From Actinomycetota bacterium (GTDB taxonomy: Bacteria; Actinomycetota; Acidimicrobiia; Acidimicrobiales; Ilumatobacteraceae), in contig CANGIP010000001.1 of assembly GCA_947454105.1 (NCBI GenBank), forward strand, positions 124,001 through 188,000: a DNA stretch of 64,000 nucleotides, read 5' to 3'. Shown here one piece after another: positions 16,705 through 26,017 of this stretch. Within the stretch, counting starts at the first letter, position 1. Each line of letters starts with the position of its first letter. The notes under the pieces are model-generated. The model ran no database searches. It saw nothing but the letters and a program-made list of their open reading frames with translations, and was not told the DNA's origin. The position numbers and the translations under genes were made by a program.

Positions 16705-17667
16705 TCAGCGGCCTTGGAGGGCTTCGATGAGCTTGGGCAGAACCTTGTGCACATCGCCAACAATTCCGAGGTCAGCAATTCCGAAGATCGGAGCTTCCTT
16801 GTCCTTGTTGATGGCGATGATGTTCTTTGAACCCTTCATGCCCACCATGTGCTGAGTCGCACCCGAGATACCGCAAGCGATGTAGACGCTCGGCTTCACA
16901 ACCTTGCCGGTCTGGCCGACTTGGTAGCTGTACGGAACCCATCCGGCGTCAACGATCGCACGTGATGCACCAGGTGCACCCTTGAGCAACTTGGCCAGTG
17001 TTTCGATCATTGCGTAGTTGGCACTCTCACCAAGTCCACGTCCACCCGACACAACCACATTGGCTTCGTCGAGCTTGGGACCAGTTGTCTCTTCAACATG
17101 CACTGCGGTGACCTTGGCAGTTCCGGTTGCACCGAGATCGGGGACGCTGACAGCCTGCACTGCAGCAGCTGCGCCACCAGATGCTTCGGGGTTGAATGAC
17201 TTCGGGCGGAAGGCTGCCAAATACGGAGCGCCACCAGTGAAGGTTGTCGTGACCAACGTGTTGCCACCGAAGATTGGAGTGGTAACTGCAACTGAATCAC
17301 CAGATGCTTCGATCTCAACGTTGTTGGTCAGCACGGTACGACCGAGCTTGACTGACAAACGTGCCATCACGTCACGGCCTTCGTATGACTGCGGGAACAT
17401 AATGAGGTCGGGCGAATCGCCGCCATCAATCGTTGCCTTCATTGCTGATGCAACTGAAACTCCAGCCAAGTTCTGGCCGTAGTCAACTGCGAAAACTTTG
17501 CTGGCACCGTATTCACCAAGTGCTCCAGCGACCGAAGCGCCGTCACCGGCAACCCACACACTCACTGATCCGCCAAGAGTGCGAGCCTTGGTGACCAACT
17601 CAAGTGAACCTGATGTCGGTGCGCCATTGGCGACCTGAGCAAAAACCCAAATGTTGCTAATTCCCAT
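16705..17667 (-). CDS. etfA: Electron transfer flavoprotein alpha subunit
   Basis: 320 residues. The C-terminal FAD domain is clear: GGRGLGESANYAMIE, then A-G-W-V-P-Y-S-Y-Q-V-G-Q-T-G-K-V-V-K-P, ACGISGATQH and I-N-K-D-K-E-A-P-I-F. The N-terminal domain is the less conserved AMP-like half. With EtfB it carries electrons from acyl-CoA and other dehydrogenases to the membrane quinone pool. It lies 72 bases downstream of etfB on the same strand. Confidence 0.95.
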   Translation of the reverse strand: MGISNIWVFAQVANGAPTSGSLELVTKARTLGGSVSVWVAGDGASVAGALGEYGASKVFAVDYGQNLAGVSVASAMKATIDGGDSPDLIMFPQSYEGRDVMARLSVKLGRTVLTNNVEIEASGDSVAVTTPIFGGNTLVTTTFTGGAPYLAAFRPKSFNPEASGGAAAAVQAVSVPDLGATGTAKVTAVHVEETTGPKLDEANVVVSGGRGLGESANYAMIETLAKLLKGAPGASRAIVDAGWVPYSYQVGQTGKVVKPSVYIACGISGATQHMVGMKGSKNIIAINKDKEAPIFGIADLGIVGDVHKVLPKLIEALQGR

Positions 17668-17739
17668 TGTTCTGTCCGTTCTCGTTCTTTTTCGTCGTTA
17701 AGTAGTTGTCGTTGTCAGTCATCGAACCGAATGCGGTTC

Positions 17740-18516
17740 TCAGATGACCTTCAAACCTTCAAGGAAGGTCACGATCTTGCCGAATGTTTCGCCGTCATCT
17801 TCGATGACTTCACCAGCAGCACGAGCCTCGGCCTGTGCAACATTGCTGATTTGCTGACCAGCGCCAGCCCAGCCGACCGGAGTCACGCCAAGATCGGCAG
17901 CAGTGACTTCGTCAACTGGCTTCGACTTTGCAGCCATGATGCCTTTGAAGCTTGGGTAACGCGGCTCAACAACACCAGCAGTCACCGAGATGAGTGCGGG
18001 CAGCGGGCAGGTCACTTCGTCATAACCTTCTTCGGTCTGACGATCGGCCTTAAGAATTCCGCCTTCAATCGAAACTTTCTTCGCGAAAGTTACCGAAGGC
18101 AATCCGAGAACTTCAGCAATTTGCTCGGGCACAGTTCCGGTGTAACCGTCGCTTGATTCGGTTGCGGCGATAATCAAATCGGCACCGCCCAAACGCTGAA
18201 TTGCGGCAGCCAAAATCTTGGCGGTCGTGAGGGCATCTGAACCCTGCAATGCCGGATCGGATACGAGCACTGCTTTTGCAGCACCCATCGCAAGAGCGGT
18301 ACGCAGACCAGCGGTCTCGCTATTGGGTGCCATCGACACCAAGCTGACTTCACCGCCACCTGCTGCATCAACCAACTGCAAGGCCATTTCAACGCCGTAG
18401 CTGTCGGACTCGTCAAGGATCAATTTGCCTTCGCGCTTGAGCGTATTTGACGAGGCGTCAAGGGCTCCAGGGTTGGCGGGGTCGGGGATCTGCTTCACAC
18501 AGACGATTACGTTCAT
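17740..18516 (-). CDS. etfB: Electron transfer flavoprotein beta subunit
   Basis: 258 residues from ATG 18516; the open frame reaches 18567, but homologues begin at M-N-V-I-V-C-V-K-Q-I-P-D. The protein contains the ETF-beta fold with an A-M-G-A-A-K-A-V-L-V-S-D segment, the AMP-binding-side T-E-S-S-D-G-Y-T-G-T-V-P-E-Q, and the recognition-loop region near F-K-G-I-M-A-A-K-S-K-P. Forms the heterodimer with EtfA. It precedes etfA, the normal order. Confidence 0.94.
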   Translation of the reverse strand: MNVIVCVKQIPDPANPGALDASSNTLKREGKLILDESDSYGVEMALQLVDAAGGGEVSLVSMAPNSETAGLRTALAMGAAKAVLVSDPALQGSDALTTAKILAAAIQRLGGADLIIAATESSDGYTGTVPEQIAEVLGLPSVTFAKKVSIEGGILKADRQTEEGYDEVTCPLPALISVTAGVVEPRYPSFKGIMAAKSKPVDEVTAADLGVTPVGWAGAGQQISNVAQAEARAAGEVIEDDGETFGKIVTFLEGLKVI

Positions 18517-18645
18517 AGTTCGCCATTCTTGCGGCTTGTGCACCGTTTCACACAACCGATCGGGCAACTAAATAAGTGACTCCCGACCTATGCCATTGGG
18601 TGTCGGCTGAACTCATCGCCATATGGGCTGGTACCGTCTCAGGCG

Positions 18646-19647
18646 GTGCGGATTCTGCTGGTCGTCAACTCCTTTGCCTCTTCGGTGACGGCGCGAAACA
18701 CGGTCATCGTGCATCGGGCCTTGTCAAGGCAACACGACGTGCAAATCGTCGAGACCAACCGTCGCGGTCACGCCACCCGGTTTGCCCAAGATGCCGCTCA
18801 CCGGGGTATTGATCTGGTGATTTCTTTTGGCGGAGACGGAACTCTGAACGAGGTCGCCACCGGGGTCGCTGGCTCTGACACCGCTCTTGGCGTTTTACCC
18901 GGTGGAAGCACGAACGTGTTTGCTCGCACCATCGGACTTCCGAATGATCCGGTTGCCGCAGCCTCATTGCTCGTCGCCGGTCTTGAAGACCCCGATACAA
19001 ACATTCGCCCAATTGGACTTGGTCGCGTCAACGGTCGCTTCTTTTGTTTCCACACAGGTATCGGATATGACGCCGCTGTCGTGCGCACAGTTGAAACTCG
19101 CGCCTCACTCAAGCGTTGGGCCGGACATCCACTCTTCATCTATGCCGCCGTACACACTTGGCTCAGCAAATACGATCGTCACCATCCGCACTTCAGCGTT
19201 GCCGCCGATTCAGCAATCGGCGGACCTGGTGGACTCAGTGATACTGAAAATCTGAACTACGACCCAACTCGTTTTGTTGATGATGGATATTTCACCGTCG
19301 TCCTCAATACCAATCCCTATTCGTTCTTAGGTAACCGACCGCTTGATCTGTCACCTGCAGCTGGCCTTGACAAACCACTTGTTGCAGTTACCTTCCGCAC
19401 GATGTCGGCCATTGCGATTATTCGCACGCTCGCTGGTGCGCTTAAAGGTGGCGGAGTCACTCCGAGTAATCATGTTGCCTGCTTCAACGATGTACATGAA
19501 CTCATTGTTGAGAATGCTCAACCATTCCCCTATCAAGTTGATGGCGATTACTTAGGCGAATCAACACGTTTGCATTTCAGGCATGTGCCTGAAGCGGTGA
19601 AATTACTGTTCCCTGTTCAGCCTGAAGTTCAGTCACTGAAGGATTGA
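18646..19647 (+). CDS. Diacylglycerol/lipid kinase family protein
   Basis: 333 residues, GTG start. F-G-G-D-G-T-L-N-E-V-A-T-G (about 65-77) is the nucleotide-binding signature, followed by LPGGSTNVFAR (about 87-97); a second beta-sandwich domain ends with the Q-V-D-G-D-Y-L-G strand. Such kinases phosphorylate diacylglycerol, sphingosine-like or related lipids at the membrane face. The 3' end overlaps the convergent GDPD gene by 19 bases. Exact substrate unknown. Confidence 0.88.
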   Translation: MRILLVVNSFASSVTARNTVIVHRALSRQHDVQIVETNRRGHATRFAQDAAHRGIDLVISFGGDGTLNEVATGVAGSDTALGVLPGGSTNVFARTIGLPNDPVAAASLLVAGLEDPDTNIRPIGLGRVNGRFFCFHTGIGYDAAVVRTVETRASLKRWAGHPLFIYAAVHTWLSKYDRHHPHFSVAADSAIGGPGGLSDTENLNYDPTRFVDDGYFTVVLNTNPYSFLGNRPLDLSPAAGLDKPLVAVTFRTMSAIAIIRTLAGALKGGGVTPSNHVACFNDVHELIVENAQPFPYQVDGDYLGESTRLHFRHVPEAVKLLFPVQPEVQSLKD

Positions 19648-20336
19648 TCGCGTACTCGCATCGCGACATCAGGAACATTCGTACAAATTCCGTCAATGCC
19701 CCACGAAATAAGTTCTGCCATGCGGGATGGATCGTCACAGGTCCATGCGTTCAATGCCAGGCCGTATTGATGACACGCATCAATCGTTTCTTGAGTCACA
19801 AAGTTGACCCACGGGTGAAATGCACTATGTCCATTCTTGACGAGACCAGGCAAAACTTCACCAAATTCTTCAGGTCGAACTCCAACCGTCAACCAGGCTG
19901 TGGCAATCGACGGACGCAATTCCTGACATCGATCAATGGTTTCTCGGCGGAACGAAGAAATCAACCACTGCTGGTCACCTTCAGGGCGTTGTGCCAAACA
20001 AGCGATTGTCTCATCGGCGATTGACTCGCTCACATCAAAGTCTGGTTCTTCAGGATCATTCTTGATTTCAACATTGACCCACATCGGGACGCACGCATCG
20101 AGTGCCTCGTCAAGCGTGCAAACGTCATCGGGTAATTCCGAATAATTCACTTGTGAAATGATTCGACCATCGTCGAGTGTCGCATTGTGATGTATCACCA
20201 AAATACGATCAAGCGTTCGTCGCACATCAAGTTCAGCTGCGTCAGAACCCATTGAAACTGCACGTTTAAAGGCAGAAACTGTGTTTTCCTTCTCAGCAGC
20301 CGAGGCACCTCGATGAGCGAGTACTTGAGTTCCCAT
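19629..20336 (-). CDS. Glycerophosphodiester phosphodiesterase
   Basis: 235 residues from ATG 20336; upstream in-frame TTG (20396) and GTG codons would add up to 20 residues lacking family features. L-A-H-R-G-A-S (catalytic His), the E-x-D pair in A-A-E-L-D-V, and H-H-N-A-T-L-D (second His) form the GDPD active site of the TIM barrel. It releases glycerol-3-phosphate from glycerophosphodiesters. No signal peptide, so cytoplasmic. Convergent and overlapping with the lipid kinase. Confidence 0.87.
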   Translation of the reverse strand: MGTQVLAHRGASAAEKENTVSAFKRAVSMGSDAAELDVRRTLDRILVIHHNATLDDGRIISQVNYSELPDDVCTLDEALDACVPMWVNVEIKNDPEEPDFDVSESIADETIACLAQRPEGDQQWLISSFRRETIDRCQELRPSIATAWLTVGVRPEEFGEVLPGLVKNGHSAFHPWVNFVTQETIDACHQYGLALNAWTCDDPSRMAELISWGIDGICTNVPDVAMRVRDQSFSD

Positions 20337-20492
20337 ACCTTGAGTTAACTCTGAATACACACCAACCCGCACATTTATTTTTCTTTCTAGCGACAAAAAA
20401 TTTGTCCTGTGACGAAAAACTTAGACCCGACCCCTTGCGTGTTCACCAGTTGTTTGCCAACCTTGAACAGTCAGTTCATGCAAGTCATCAAA

Positions 20493-20509
20493 GTTCTCGT
20501 CAAGAGAAC
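20493..20509. promoter_or_regulatory. Small inverted repeat upstream of whiB
   Basis: GTTCTC (20493-20498) and GAGAAC (20504-20509) with a 5-base spacer, about 40 bases before the whiB start. It could be a regulator half-site pair; nothing else is recognised in this intergenic region (20337-20547). Confidence 0.3.
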
Positions 20510-20547
20510 GACAGCCCCTCAACCCCCTAACTCGCCTGGAGCACACC

Positions 20548-20865
20548 GTGTCAATCCTTGCCTCTTCACTTGCCCTTGGTTCCGCCGATTATTCATGGCG
20601 CGATGAAGCCGTCTGCCGTGACACCGATCCCGATTTGTTTTTCCCAATCGGCACGACCGGCCAAGCGCTTCTTCAAATTGATCGTGCGAAGCAAGTCTGT
20701 AACGAATGCACAGTTCAAGTGAGCTGTCTTGAGTTCGCACTTGAAACCAACCAAGACTCTGGTGTCTGGGGCGGAACTTCCGAGGAAGAGCGTCGCGATA
20801 TTCGTCGCAAGATTGCCGCTCGCAACCGTGCTGCCCAATTGGCAGCTCGTTCATTCGCTTCCTGA
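20548..20865 (+). CDS. WhiB-family iron-sulphur transcription regulator
   Basis: 105 residues, GTG start with TGGAG seven bases upstream. The four cluster cysteines are C23, C51, C54 and C60 (C-x27-C-x2-C-x5-C), followed by the G-V-W-G-G turn and a basic C-terminal helix (R-R-D-I-R-R-K) for DNA binding. WhiB proteins bind a [4Fe-4S] cluster, contact the primary sigma factor and control development or redox responses. The subclass cannot be decided by eye. Convergent with the histidine kinase gene, 11 bases between stops. Confidence 0.93.
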   Translation: MSILASSLALGSADYSWRDEAVCRDTDPDLFFPIGTTGQALLQIDRAKQVCNECTVQVSCLEFALETNQDSGVWGGTSEEERRDIRRKIAARNRAAQLAARSFAS

Positions 20866-20876
20866 AAATTCGTGAA

Positions 20877-22358
20877 CTAGCGCGGTAAGCGCAAGTCGAC
20901 AACTGTTCCGTCGCCTCGACGATGGGCTTCGATTCCGACTGCAATGAAATCTTCGGGAGCGCCGGCGCGAATTGAAATTGAACCGTTAAGTTCGGTCGTT
21001 ACCAAAGTGCGCACGATGGACAACCCGAGACCAGTTGCACCATTCAAATCAAACGAAGGATCAAGTCCGCGGCCATCGTTAATGACTTTGATTGCAATTT
21101 CATCATCGTCACCACCTAATTCAACGACGACTGTTCCGCCATCGCTCCCCTCAGGGAACCCGTGATCAACCGCGTTTTGCAAAAGTTCAGTGAGCACCAC
21201 TGAAAGCGGCGTGGCAATTGTTGCGGGCAAACGTCCACCATCACCTTGCACAATAAATCGCACCGGACGATCAGGTGATTGCAATCCTTCTTCGGCCAAT
21301 CGCATGAGTGGTCGCACGATTTCAATGAACGCCACATCTTCACCTGTTTCGCGCGACAGCGTTTCGTGCACGAGAGCAATGGTGCGAATACGTCGCACGC
21401 TTTCTTGAACTGCTGCTTTTGCTTCAGGAGATTCAAGGCGTCGAGCCTGTAAACGCAAGAGAGAAGAGATTGTCTGCAAGTTGTTCTTTACTCGGTGGTG
21501 AATCTCGCGAATAGTTGCATCTTTAGATAACAACATTCGGTCACGTCGACGCACTTCGGTAACGTCACGGATGAGCAACATGCCACCCGTAATCACTTCT
21601 GTTGAAATGATCGGAATACAACGTACGAGCAAAGTCACATCAGCGGTTTGATCAAATTCTTCAATGACCGGTTCAAAACGTTCAAAGGCTTGGCGCACCG
21701 GACTATCGGCAAATCCAAGTTCGCTTAAAGATTGACCAACAACATTCGCGGTGATTCCGACGCGGTGAAGAGCCGAAACTGCGTTTGGCGATGCGTAACG
21801 AATAATGGCGTTTTCGTCCAGTACTACAGCGCCGTCGCCAACACGTGGAGCAGCACTCAAGTCGGCAGCACGACCCGGGAACGGGAAAGTACCTTCGGTG
21901 ATCATTTCGGCGATTCGTTGAAAGATCGACAGGTACGTTCGTTCTAATTCGCCGGGTTGACGACTGGTCTTCGAGGACCATTCACGAGTTAACACGGCAA
22001 CCTGACCGTCAGCACCCCGCACCGGAATCGCCAGTACGTGCACAGAATCAAACATTTCGTGCTTATGCAATTCGGCTTCACTAATCGAACCTGTTGCCAT
22101 TGCTCGATCCAGCAATTCTGATTCAGCCGGATTGGCCAAAGATTCAACTAAGTCGGTGCGATAGATGGTTTGACCAGTAGCTGGACGCACTTGGGCCCCC
22201 ACGATCCATTCACCCTCAAGATTTTTCAAGTACAAAATCATGTCGGCGAAACACAAGTCGGCAAGCATGCCCCATTCGCCGATCAACTGCTGCAAATGAG
22301 CGCTGTCGTCTTTGGAAATTTCAGTGTGTTGGCGAAGAAGTTCGGCAAGTGTTGCCAT
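20877..22358 (-). CDS. PdtaS-like sensor histidine kinase (GAF-PAS-HisKA_2)
   Basis: 493 residues, soluble. An N-terminal GAF-like domain (about 10-155) precedes a PAS domain (about 165-270) and an HWE/HisKA_2 phosphoacceptor box E-I-H-H-R-V-K-N-N-L-Q-T (H287/H288). The ATPase domain shows the N box L-T-E-L-L-Q-N-A-V-D-H and G-L-G-L-S-I-V. This is the layout of mycobacterial PdtaS, which signals to an RNA-binding ANTAR regulator (PdtaR). No response regulator is adjacent, so the partner is elsewhere. Confidence 0.9.
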   Translation of the reverse strand: MATLAELLRQHTEISKDDSAHLQQLIGEWGMLADLCFADMILYLKNLEGEWIVGAQVRPATGQTIYRTDLVESLANPAESELLDRAMATGSISEAELHKHEMFDSVHVLAIPVRGADGQVAVLTREWSSKTSRQPGELERTYLSIFQRIAEMITEGTFPFPGRAADLSAAPRVGDGAVVLDENAIIRYASPNAVSALHRVGITANVVGQSLSELGFADSPVRQAFERFEPVIEEFDQTADVTLLVRCIPIISTEVITGGMLLIRDVTEVRRRDRMLLSKDATIREIHHRVKNNLQTISSLLRLQARRLESPEAKAAVQESVRRIRTIALVHETLSRETGEDVAFIEIVRPLMRLAEEGLQSPDRPVRFIVQGDGGRLPATIATPLSVVLTELLQNAVDHGFPEGSDGGTVVVELGGDDDEIAIKVINDGRGLDPSFDLNGATGLGLSIVRTLVTTELNGSISIRAGAPEDFIAVGIEAHRRGDGTVVDLRLPR

Positions 22359-22460
22359 ACCTACGAGTCTGCCCGAAAACCGACCTGCGCTGAGTCATAC
22401 CCCAGAACAGTCATACCCCTAGATCAGTCATGCTCAACGGCATGACAGGTCAAAAATGTG

Positions 22461-22691
22461 TCATCCGCCGAAGCCGATGCGGCGATCTCCTTCGACCGAT
22501 CCGATTTCGACATAGGCGATTTTGGCGGCGGGCACACCAACAGAGCGACCCTTTTTGTCAACAAGCCACAACACATCGACCGCACCTGACAAGGCTGCTT
22601 CAACCTTGGCTTTAGTGGCATCGCGTTCGTCATCAGCCTGCTCTAAAGAAATTTCCCGAGCTGCTTGGGTAACGCCGATACGAATGTCCAC
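22461..22691 (-). CDS. DUF3107 family protein
   Basis: 76 residues from a GTG that follows a perfect AGGAGG at six bases. The sequence opens D-I-R-I-G-V-T-Q-A-A-R-E-I and ends A-Y-V-E-I-G-S, matching DUF3107, a small beta-alpha protein found throughout actinobacteria and of unknown function. It lies 83 bases downstream of the regulator gene on the same strand. Confidence 0.85.
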   Translation of the reverse strand: MDIRIGVTQAAREISLEQADDERDATKAKVEAALSGAVDVLWLVDKKGRSVGVPAAKIAYVEIGSVEGDRRIGFGG

Positions 22692-22774
22692 GATATGCCT
22701 CCTGTGAAAGCGTTGTTGGCAGATTCTGCTCCCAACAACGTAGATGAGACGCTACCGCCCCAGTGGGTTCGAAG

Positions 22775-23527
22775 TCAGACGGCAGTGGCGCAAAAAGTAT
22801 TGCCCTGCGCCAATGACTCCATGGTTGACACGTCGGCATCGCCGTACAGCGCGCTCAACATCCCTTTCACCATGCCGCGGTCGACAGCACAAATGACTGG
22901 ATGCTCAATTGCGACGTCTCCAAAAGGACAGTGATTGTTGATGATTTGTAACTGATTGTTGCGCTTTTCAGTATGTGCGGCGAAACCATGGGCAGTGAGT
23001 GCATCGGCCACAGCCTGCATGGCCGAGCGCAGACTGCGTTGACCCGCCTCAAGATCGGTGCCCGTGAGCGCTGCCGCCATAGCCTGGCCATATTCTTGGC
23101 CAACTTGTTCGGCAATCACTTCAGCTTGTTGCGTCGGCAACAGCGCGAGCGTCTTACCGAGCAAACTCAGAACGAGATCGTCACTTCGAACCGGAAACTC
23201 GCTCATCGGCAATTCGGCGGCTGCCGAATAGCGCTTCGACGGTCGGCCGGCTCCACCACCTGGAGGGCGCACGACTGCAACATCGACATAACTCCCCGCC
23301 GCCAACTTGTCGAGGTGATGTCGCGCCACGTTGGGGTGTAGATCAAACTCAGAGGCCACCTCAGCAGCCGTCACGCCGTCGTCCACGCCACGGACGAACA
23401 AATAGATGGCTCGTCGAGTGGGGTCACCAAAAGCGTTGGTAATAGCCGTGACAGACGCCGCAAATCCACCAGTCGCTGTTGACGGTGACCCGTGACCTGA
23501 GGTCTGGAGAGGGCGAACAGAAGACAC
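22775..23527 (-). CDS. ArsR/SufR-like regulator with a probable Fe-S site
   Basis: 250 residues from GTG 23527, a start supported by TATAAT six bases upstream; the longer frame to 23818 runs through mrp. An N-terminal winged helix (D-P-T-R-R-A-I-Y-L-F, then V-A-R-H-H-L-D-K-L with a G-A-G-R-P-S-K-R-Y wing) resembles ArsR/SufR proteins. The C-terminal part has three cysteines, C200 (N-H-C-P-F), C213 (P-V-I-C) and C246 (T-F-C). The 13-residue spacing of the first two equals that of SufR cluster ligands. It is divergent from mrp, an Fe-S carrier, so a role in sensing cluster supply is a reasonable inference. Confidence 0.75.
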   Translation of the reverse strand: MSSVRPLQTSGHGSPSTATGGFAASVTAITNAFGDPTRRAIYLFVRGVDDGVTAAEVASEFDLHPNVARHHLDKLAAGSYVDVAVVRPPGGGAGRPSKRYSAAAELPMSEFPVRSDDLVLSLLGKTLALLPTQQAEVIAEQVGQEYGQAMAAALTGTDLEAGQRSLRSAMQAVADALTAHGFAAHTEKRNNQLQIINNHCPFGDVAIEHPVICAVDRGMVKGMLSALYGDADVSTMESLAQGNTFCATAV

Positions 23528-23530
23528 CTG

Positions 23531-23541
23531 GGTATTATACC
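23531..23541 (-). promoter_or_regulatory. -10 box with palindromic operator before the SufR-like gene
   Basis: On the minus strand TATAAT stands six bases before the GTG at 23527, and the same bases form GGTAT-T-ATACC, a 5-bp perfect palindrome. No good -35 box is visible. A repressor bound here would block its own promoter and could affect mrp, whose GTG is 42 bases away on the other strand. Confidence 0.5.
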
Positions 23542-23582
23542 TATCGCCGTAGTGCAAATTCTGAAGTAGGGAGCCCCCACCC

Positions 23583-24728
23583 GTGTCCGTCACCCGTGAA
23601 CAAGTCGTTGAAGCCCTTCGTCCTGTCGAAGACCCCGAGCTCCATCGCTCAATTGTCGACCTCGGCATGTTGCGTGATGTGCAAATTGACGGCGGAACCG
23701 TCTCGATTTTGATTGCTCTCACAGTTGCTGGTTGCCCGTTACGCAATGAGATCACTAATCGCGTCAAGGGCGCGGTCGCTCCCCTCGCTGGAGTTTCAAA
23801 CGTCAATCTTGATTTCACAGTGATGACCGATCAAGAACGCGAAGAGCTCCGCATGAAATTGCACGGCGACCCTGGCTCAACTGCTGGTCAAGGTCAGGCA
23901 CACGGCCACGCCGAAGGTCGCGCGATTCCATTTGCCAATCCCGACAACAAGACCCGTCCACTTTTGATTTCATCTGGAAAAGGTGGCGTCGGCAAAAGCA
24001 GCGTCACCACCAACCTCGCAGTTGCATTAGCCGCGCAAGGTCACACGGTCGGCGTGCTTGATGCCGACATTTACGGTTACTCAATTCCACGCATGCTTGG
24101 AGCGAATGCTGACCCAGTTGCGATCGATCGCATGTTGTTGCCATCAGAGGCGTACGGAGTGCGTTGCATTTCAATTGGTTACTTTGTTCCCGAGGGACAA
24201 GCTGTCGTGTGGCGCGGACCAATGTTGCACAAAGCTCTCGAACAATTCTTGACTGATGTCTTTTGGGATGAACCCGACTTCTTGCTGATTGACATGCCAC
24301 CGGGCACTGGTGATATTGCATTGAGTCTCAGTCAGTACTTGCCCAAGGGCGAGGTGTACGTCGTGACGACCCCACAGCAAGCGGCACAAAAAGTTGCCCG
24401 CTTGTCAGCAGCGATGGCGACCAAAGTTGGATTGCCCGTTAAGGGAGTTATCGAGAACATGTCGTGGTTCAGCGGCGACGATGGCAAGAAGTACGAATTG
24501 TTTGGTAGCGGTGGTGGGCAAGAGCTTGCCGACGAACTCAATGTTCCTTTGCTTGGGCAGTTACCACTGGTTCAGCAACTACGTGAAGGTGGCGATGATG
24601 GTCTCCCGATTGCTGCCATTGCCCCCGAAAGCGAAGCCGGAAAGATCTTCCATGAGATGGCCCGCAAGATTGCCGCCGACAACAAGCCGCGCAAGAAGTT
24701 CAGCAAGTTCCTTAAAGTCAACGGCTAA
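23583..24728 (+). CDS. mrp: Mrp/ApbC-type P-loop Fe-S cluster carrier
   Basis: 381 residues, GTG start with GGGAG nine bases upstream. A DUF59/MIP18-like N-terminal domain (about 1-85, including V-A-G-C-P-L) is joined by a His/Gly-rich linker to the ATPase domain with the deviant Walker A S-G-K-G-G-V-G-K-S (131-139) and D-M-P-P-G-T-G-D. The C-terminal CxxC that bridges the cluster in many Mrp proteins is absent: the region reads E-N-M-S-W-F-S-G-D-D. The DUF59 Cys may substitute. It probably delivers clusters to apo-proteins in the cytoplasm. Confidence 0.9.
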   Translation: MSVTREQVVEALRPVEDPELHRSIVDLGMLRDVQIDGGTVSILIALTVAGCPLRNEITNRVKGAVAPLAGVSNVNLDFTVMTDQEREELRMKLHGDPGSTAGQGQAHGHAEGRAIPFANPDNKTRPLLISSGKGGVGKSSVTTNLAVALAAQGHTVGVLDADIYGYSIPRMLGANADPVAIDRMLLPSEAYGVRCISIGYFVPEGQAVVWRGPMLHKALEQFLTDVFWDEPDFLLIDMPPGTGDIALSLSQYLPKGEVYVVTTPQQAAQKVARLSAAMATKVGLPVKGVIENMSWFSGDDGKKYELFGSGGGQELADELNVPLLGQLPLVQQLREGGDDGLPIAAIAPESEAGKIFHEMARKIAADNKPRKKFSKFLKVNG

Positions 24729-26002
24729 ATGTCGTACGGCGTGACCTTGTAATAGATCGCCTTTAAATACGCACCAAATTCAAAGCCAATCGGGTGATCA
24801 ACTGCGTGTTCAGTGCGTTTGAATTCATCGATATCAACTTGGGCAGTTCGAGCCGCAAGATAAGCCGCATCTGCCAGTTCATCAATGTTGACTCGACTGG
24901 AACATGATGCTTGCAACAAAGTTCCGCCTGGTGCAGTGAGTCGCAGGCCAAGACGAGCCAGACGTTCGTACGAACTCAACGCGCGCAAGATTGACGCCTG
25001 ATTTTGCGCAAACGATGGCGGATCCAAAATCACAATGTCGAACTTCTCGCCTCGTTCAACCATGTCTTCAAGAACTGCAAAGGCATCACCACGAACATCA
25101 GTCACCTTGCACGATGCGATTGAACCAATTTCTTTGTTGTGCTCAAGATTGCGATGAGCTGTTGCAAGAGCAGGAGCACTTACGTCAACCATGTGAACAG
25201 ACTTCGCTCCACCAGCCGCAGCCGACAGAGTGAAGCCACCAGTACTCGAAAAAACATCAAGCACTCGACAACCACTGGACAAATTGCGCACAATCGCACG
25301 GTTATCACGTTGATCTAAGAAGTGTCCGGTCTTATGTCCAAAAACAACATCTGCTTCAAGAGCAAGACCATTCTCCAAAAACATGATTGGGCCCGTCGGT
25401 GGTTCTCCGTACAAGGTGTCGCCATCAACCAAGCCATACGTTTCACCATCGCGAACGAGTCGCGAAAAGCGAATCACGACTCGCTCAAGAGAACCGACTT
25501 CAATTAATGCCTTCATGATTGAACGTAGGTGAACGAACCAAGCGCCGGTGTACAACTTGATCACTACCGTGGAGGCATATTGATCAACGATCAAGCCAGG
25601 AAGCCCATCGTTCTCACCATGCACCCACCGAAACCCCGTTGTTAAACCAGTGCTCAACAATTCACGACGCACATCTAACGCCTGACGCATCTTGTTAAGC
25701 CACCACTCATCGTCAATTGTCACTGGCTTACCGACGTGCAAAACCTTGACTCTGATCGGTGATTCGGGGTCCCATAATCCAATTGCCGCGAAACGACGAT
25801 TGTCGTCAAAGACCACTGCCAAGTCACCGCTAGTGCCCGCTGGTTTGTGCGATTCAACTGCTTGATCAAACAACCATGGGCTACCCGAACGAATCGCCCG
25901 AAGTCCAGGTCGACTGACACGTACTGCTATACGTACATCAGATGGTTGGGGTAGAACCGCAGCATCAACAAATCCTGGGGCGCGTTGTTCGACTTCAGAC
26001 AC
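24725..26002 (-). CDS. Class I rRNA (cytosine-C5) methyltransferase, RlmI-like
   Basis: 425 residues, GTG start. An N-terminal PUA-like domain (about 22-95) is followed by the EEHUD-type domain (G-L-P-G-L-I-V-D-Q-Y) and a SAM-binding Rossmann fold with V-L-D-V-F-S-S-T-G-G-F and the catalytic-loop I-L-D-P-P-S-F. A Cys in L-L-Q-A-S-C-S-S is in the position expected for the catalytic Cys. RlmI-type enzymes modify 23S rRNA; the exact base is not deducible. Its stop overlaps that of mrp by four bases, convergently. Confidence 0.87.
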   Translation of the reverse strand: MSEVEQRAPGFVDAAVLPQPSDVRIAVRVSRPGLRAIRSGSPWLFDQAVESHKPAGTSGDLAVVFDDNRRFAAIGLWDPESPIRVKVLHVGKPVTIDDEWWLNKMRQALDVRRELLSTGLTTGFRWVHGENDGLPGLIVDQYASTVVIKLYTGAWFVHLRSIMKALIEVGSLERVVIRFSRLVRDGETYGLVDGDTLYGEPPTGPIMFLENGLALEADVVFGHKTGHFLDQRDNRAIVRNLSSGCRVLDVFSSTGGFTLSAAAGGAKSVHMVDVSAPALATAHRNLEHNKEIGSIASCKVTDVRGDAFAVLEDMVERGEKFDIVILDPPSFAQNQASILRALSSYERLARLGLRLTAPGGTLLQASCSSRVNIDELADAAYLAARTAQVDIDEFKRTEHAVDHPIGFEFGAYLKAIYYKVTPYDI

Positions 26003-26017
26003 TCATGTAACGGTATC

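Noticed and set aside
23528-23818. Long N-terminal extension of the SufR-like regulator (291 bases).
   Set aside because: It would run antisense through the start of mrp, and a -10 box sits just before GTG 23527.
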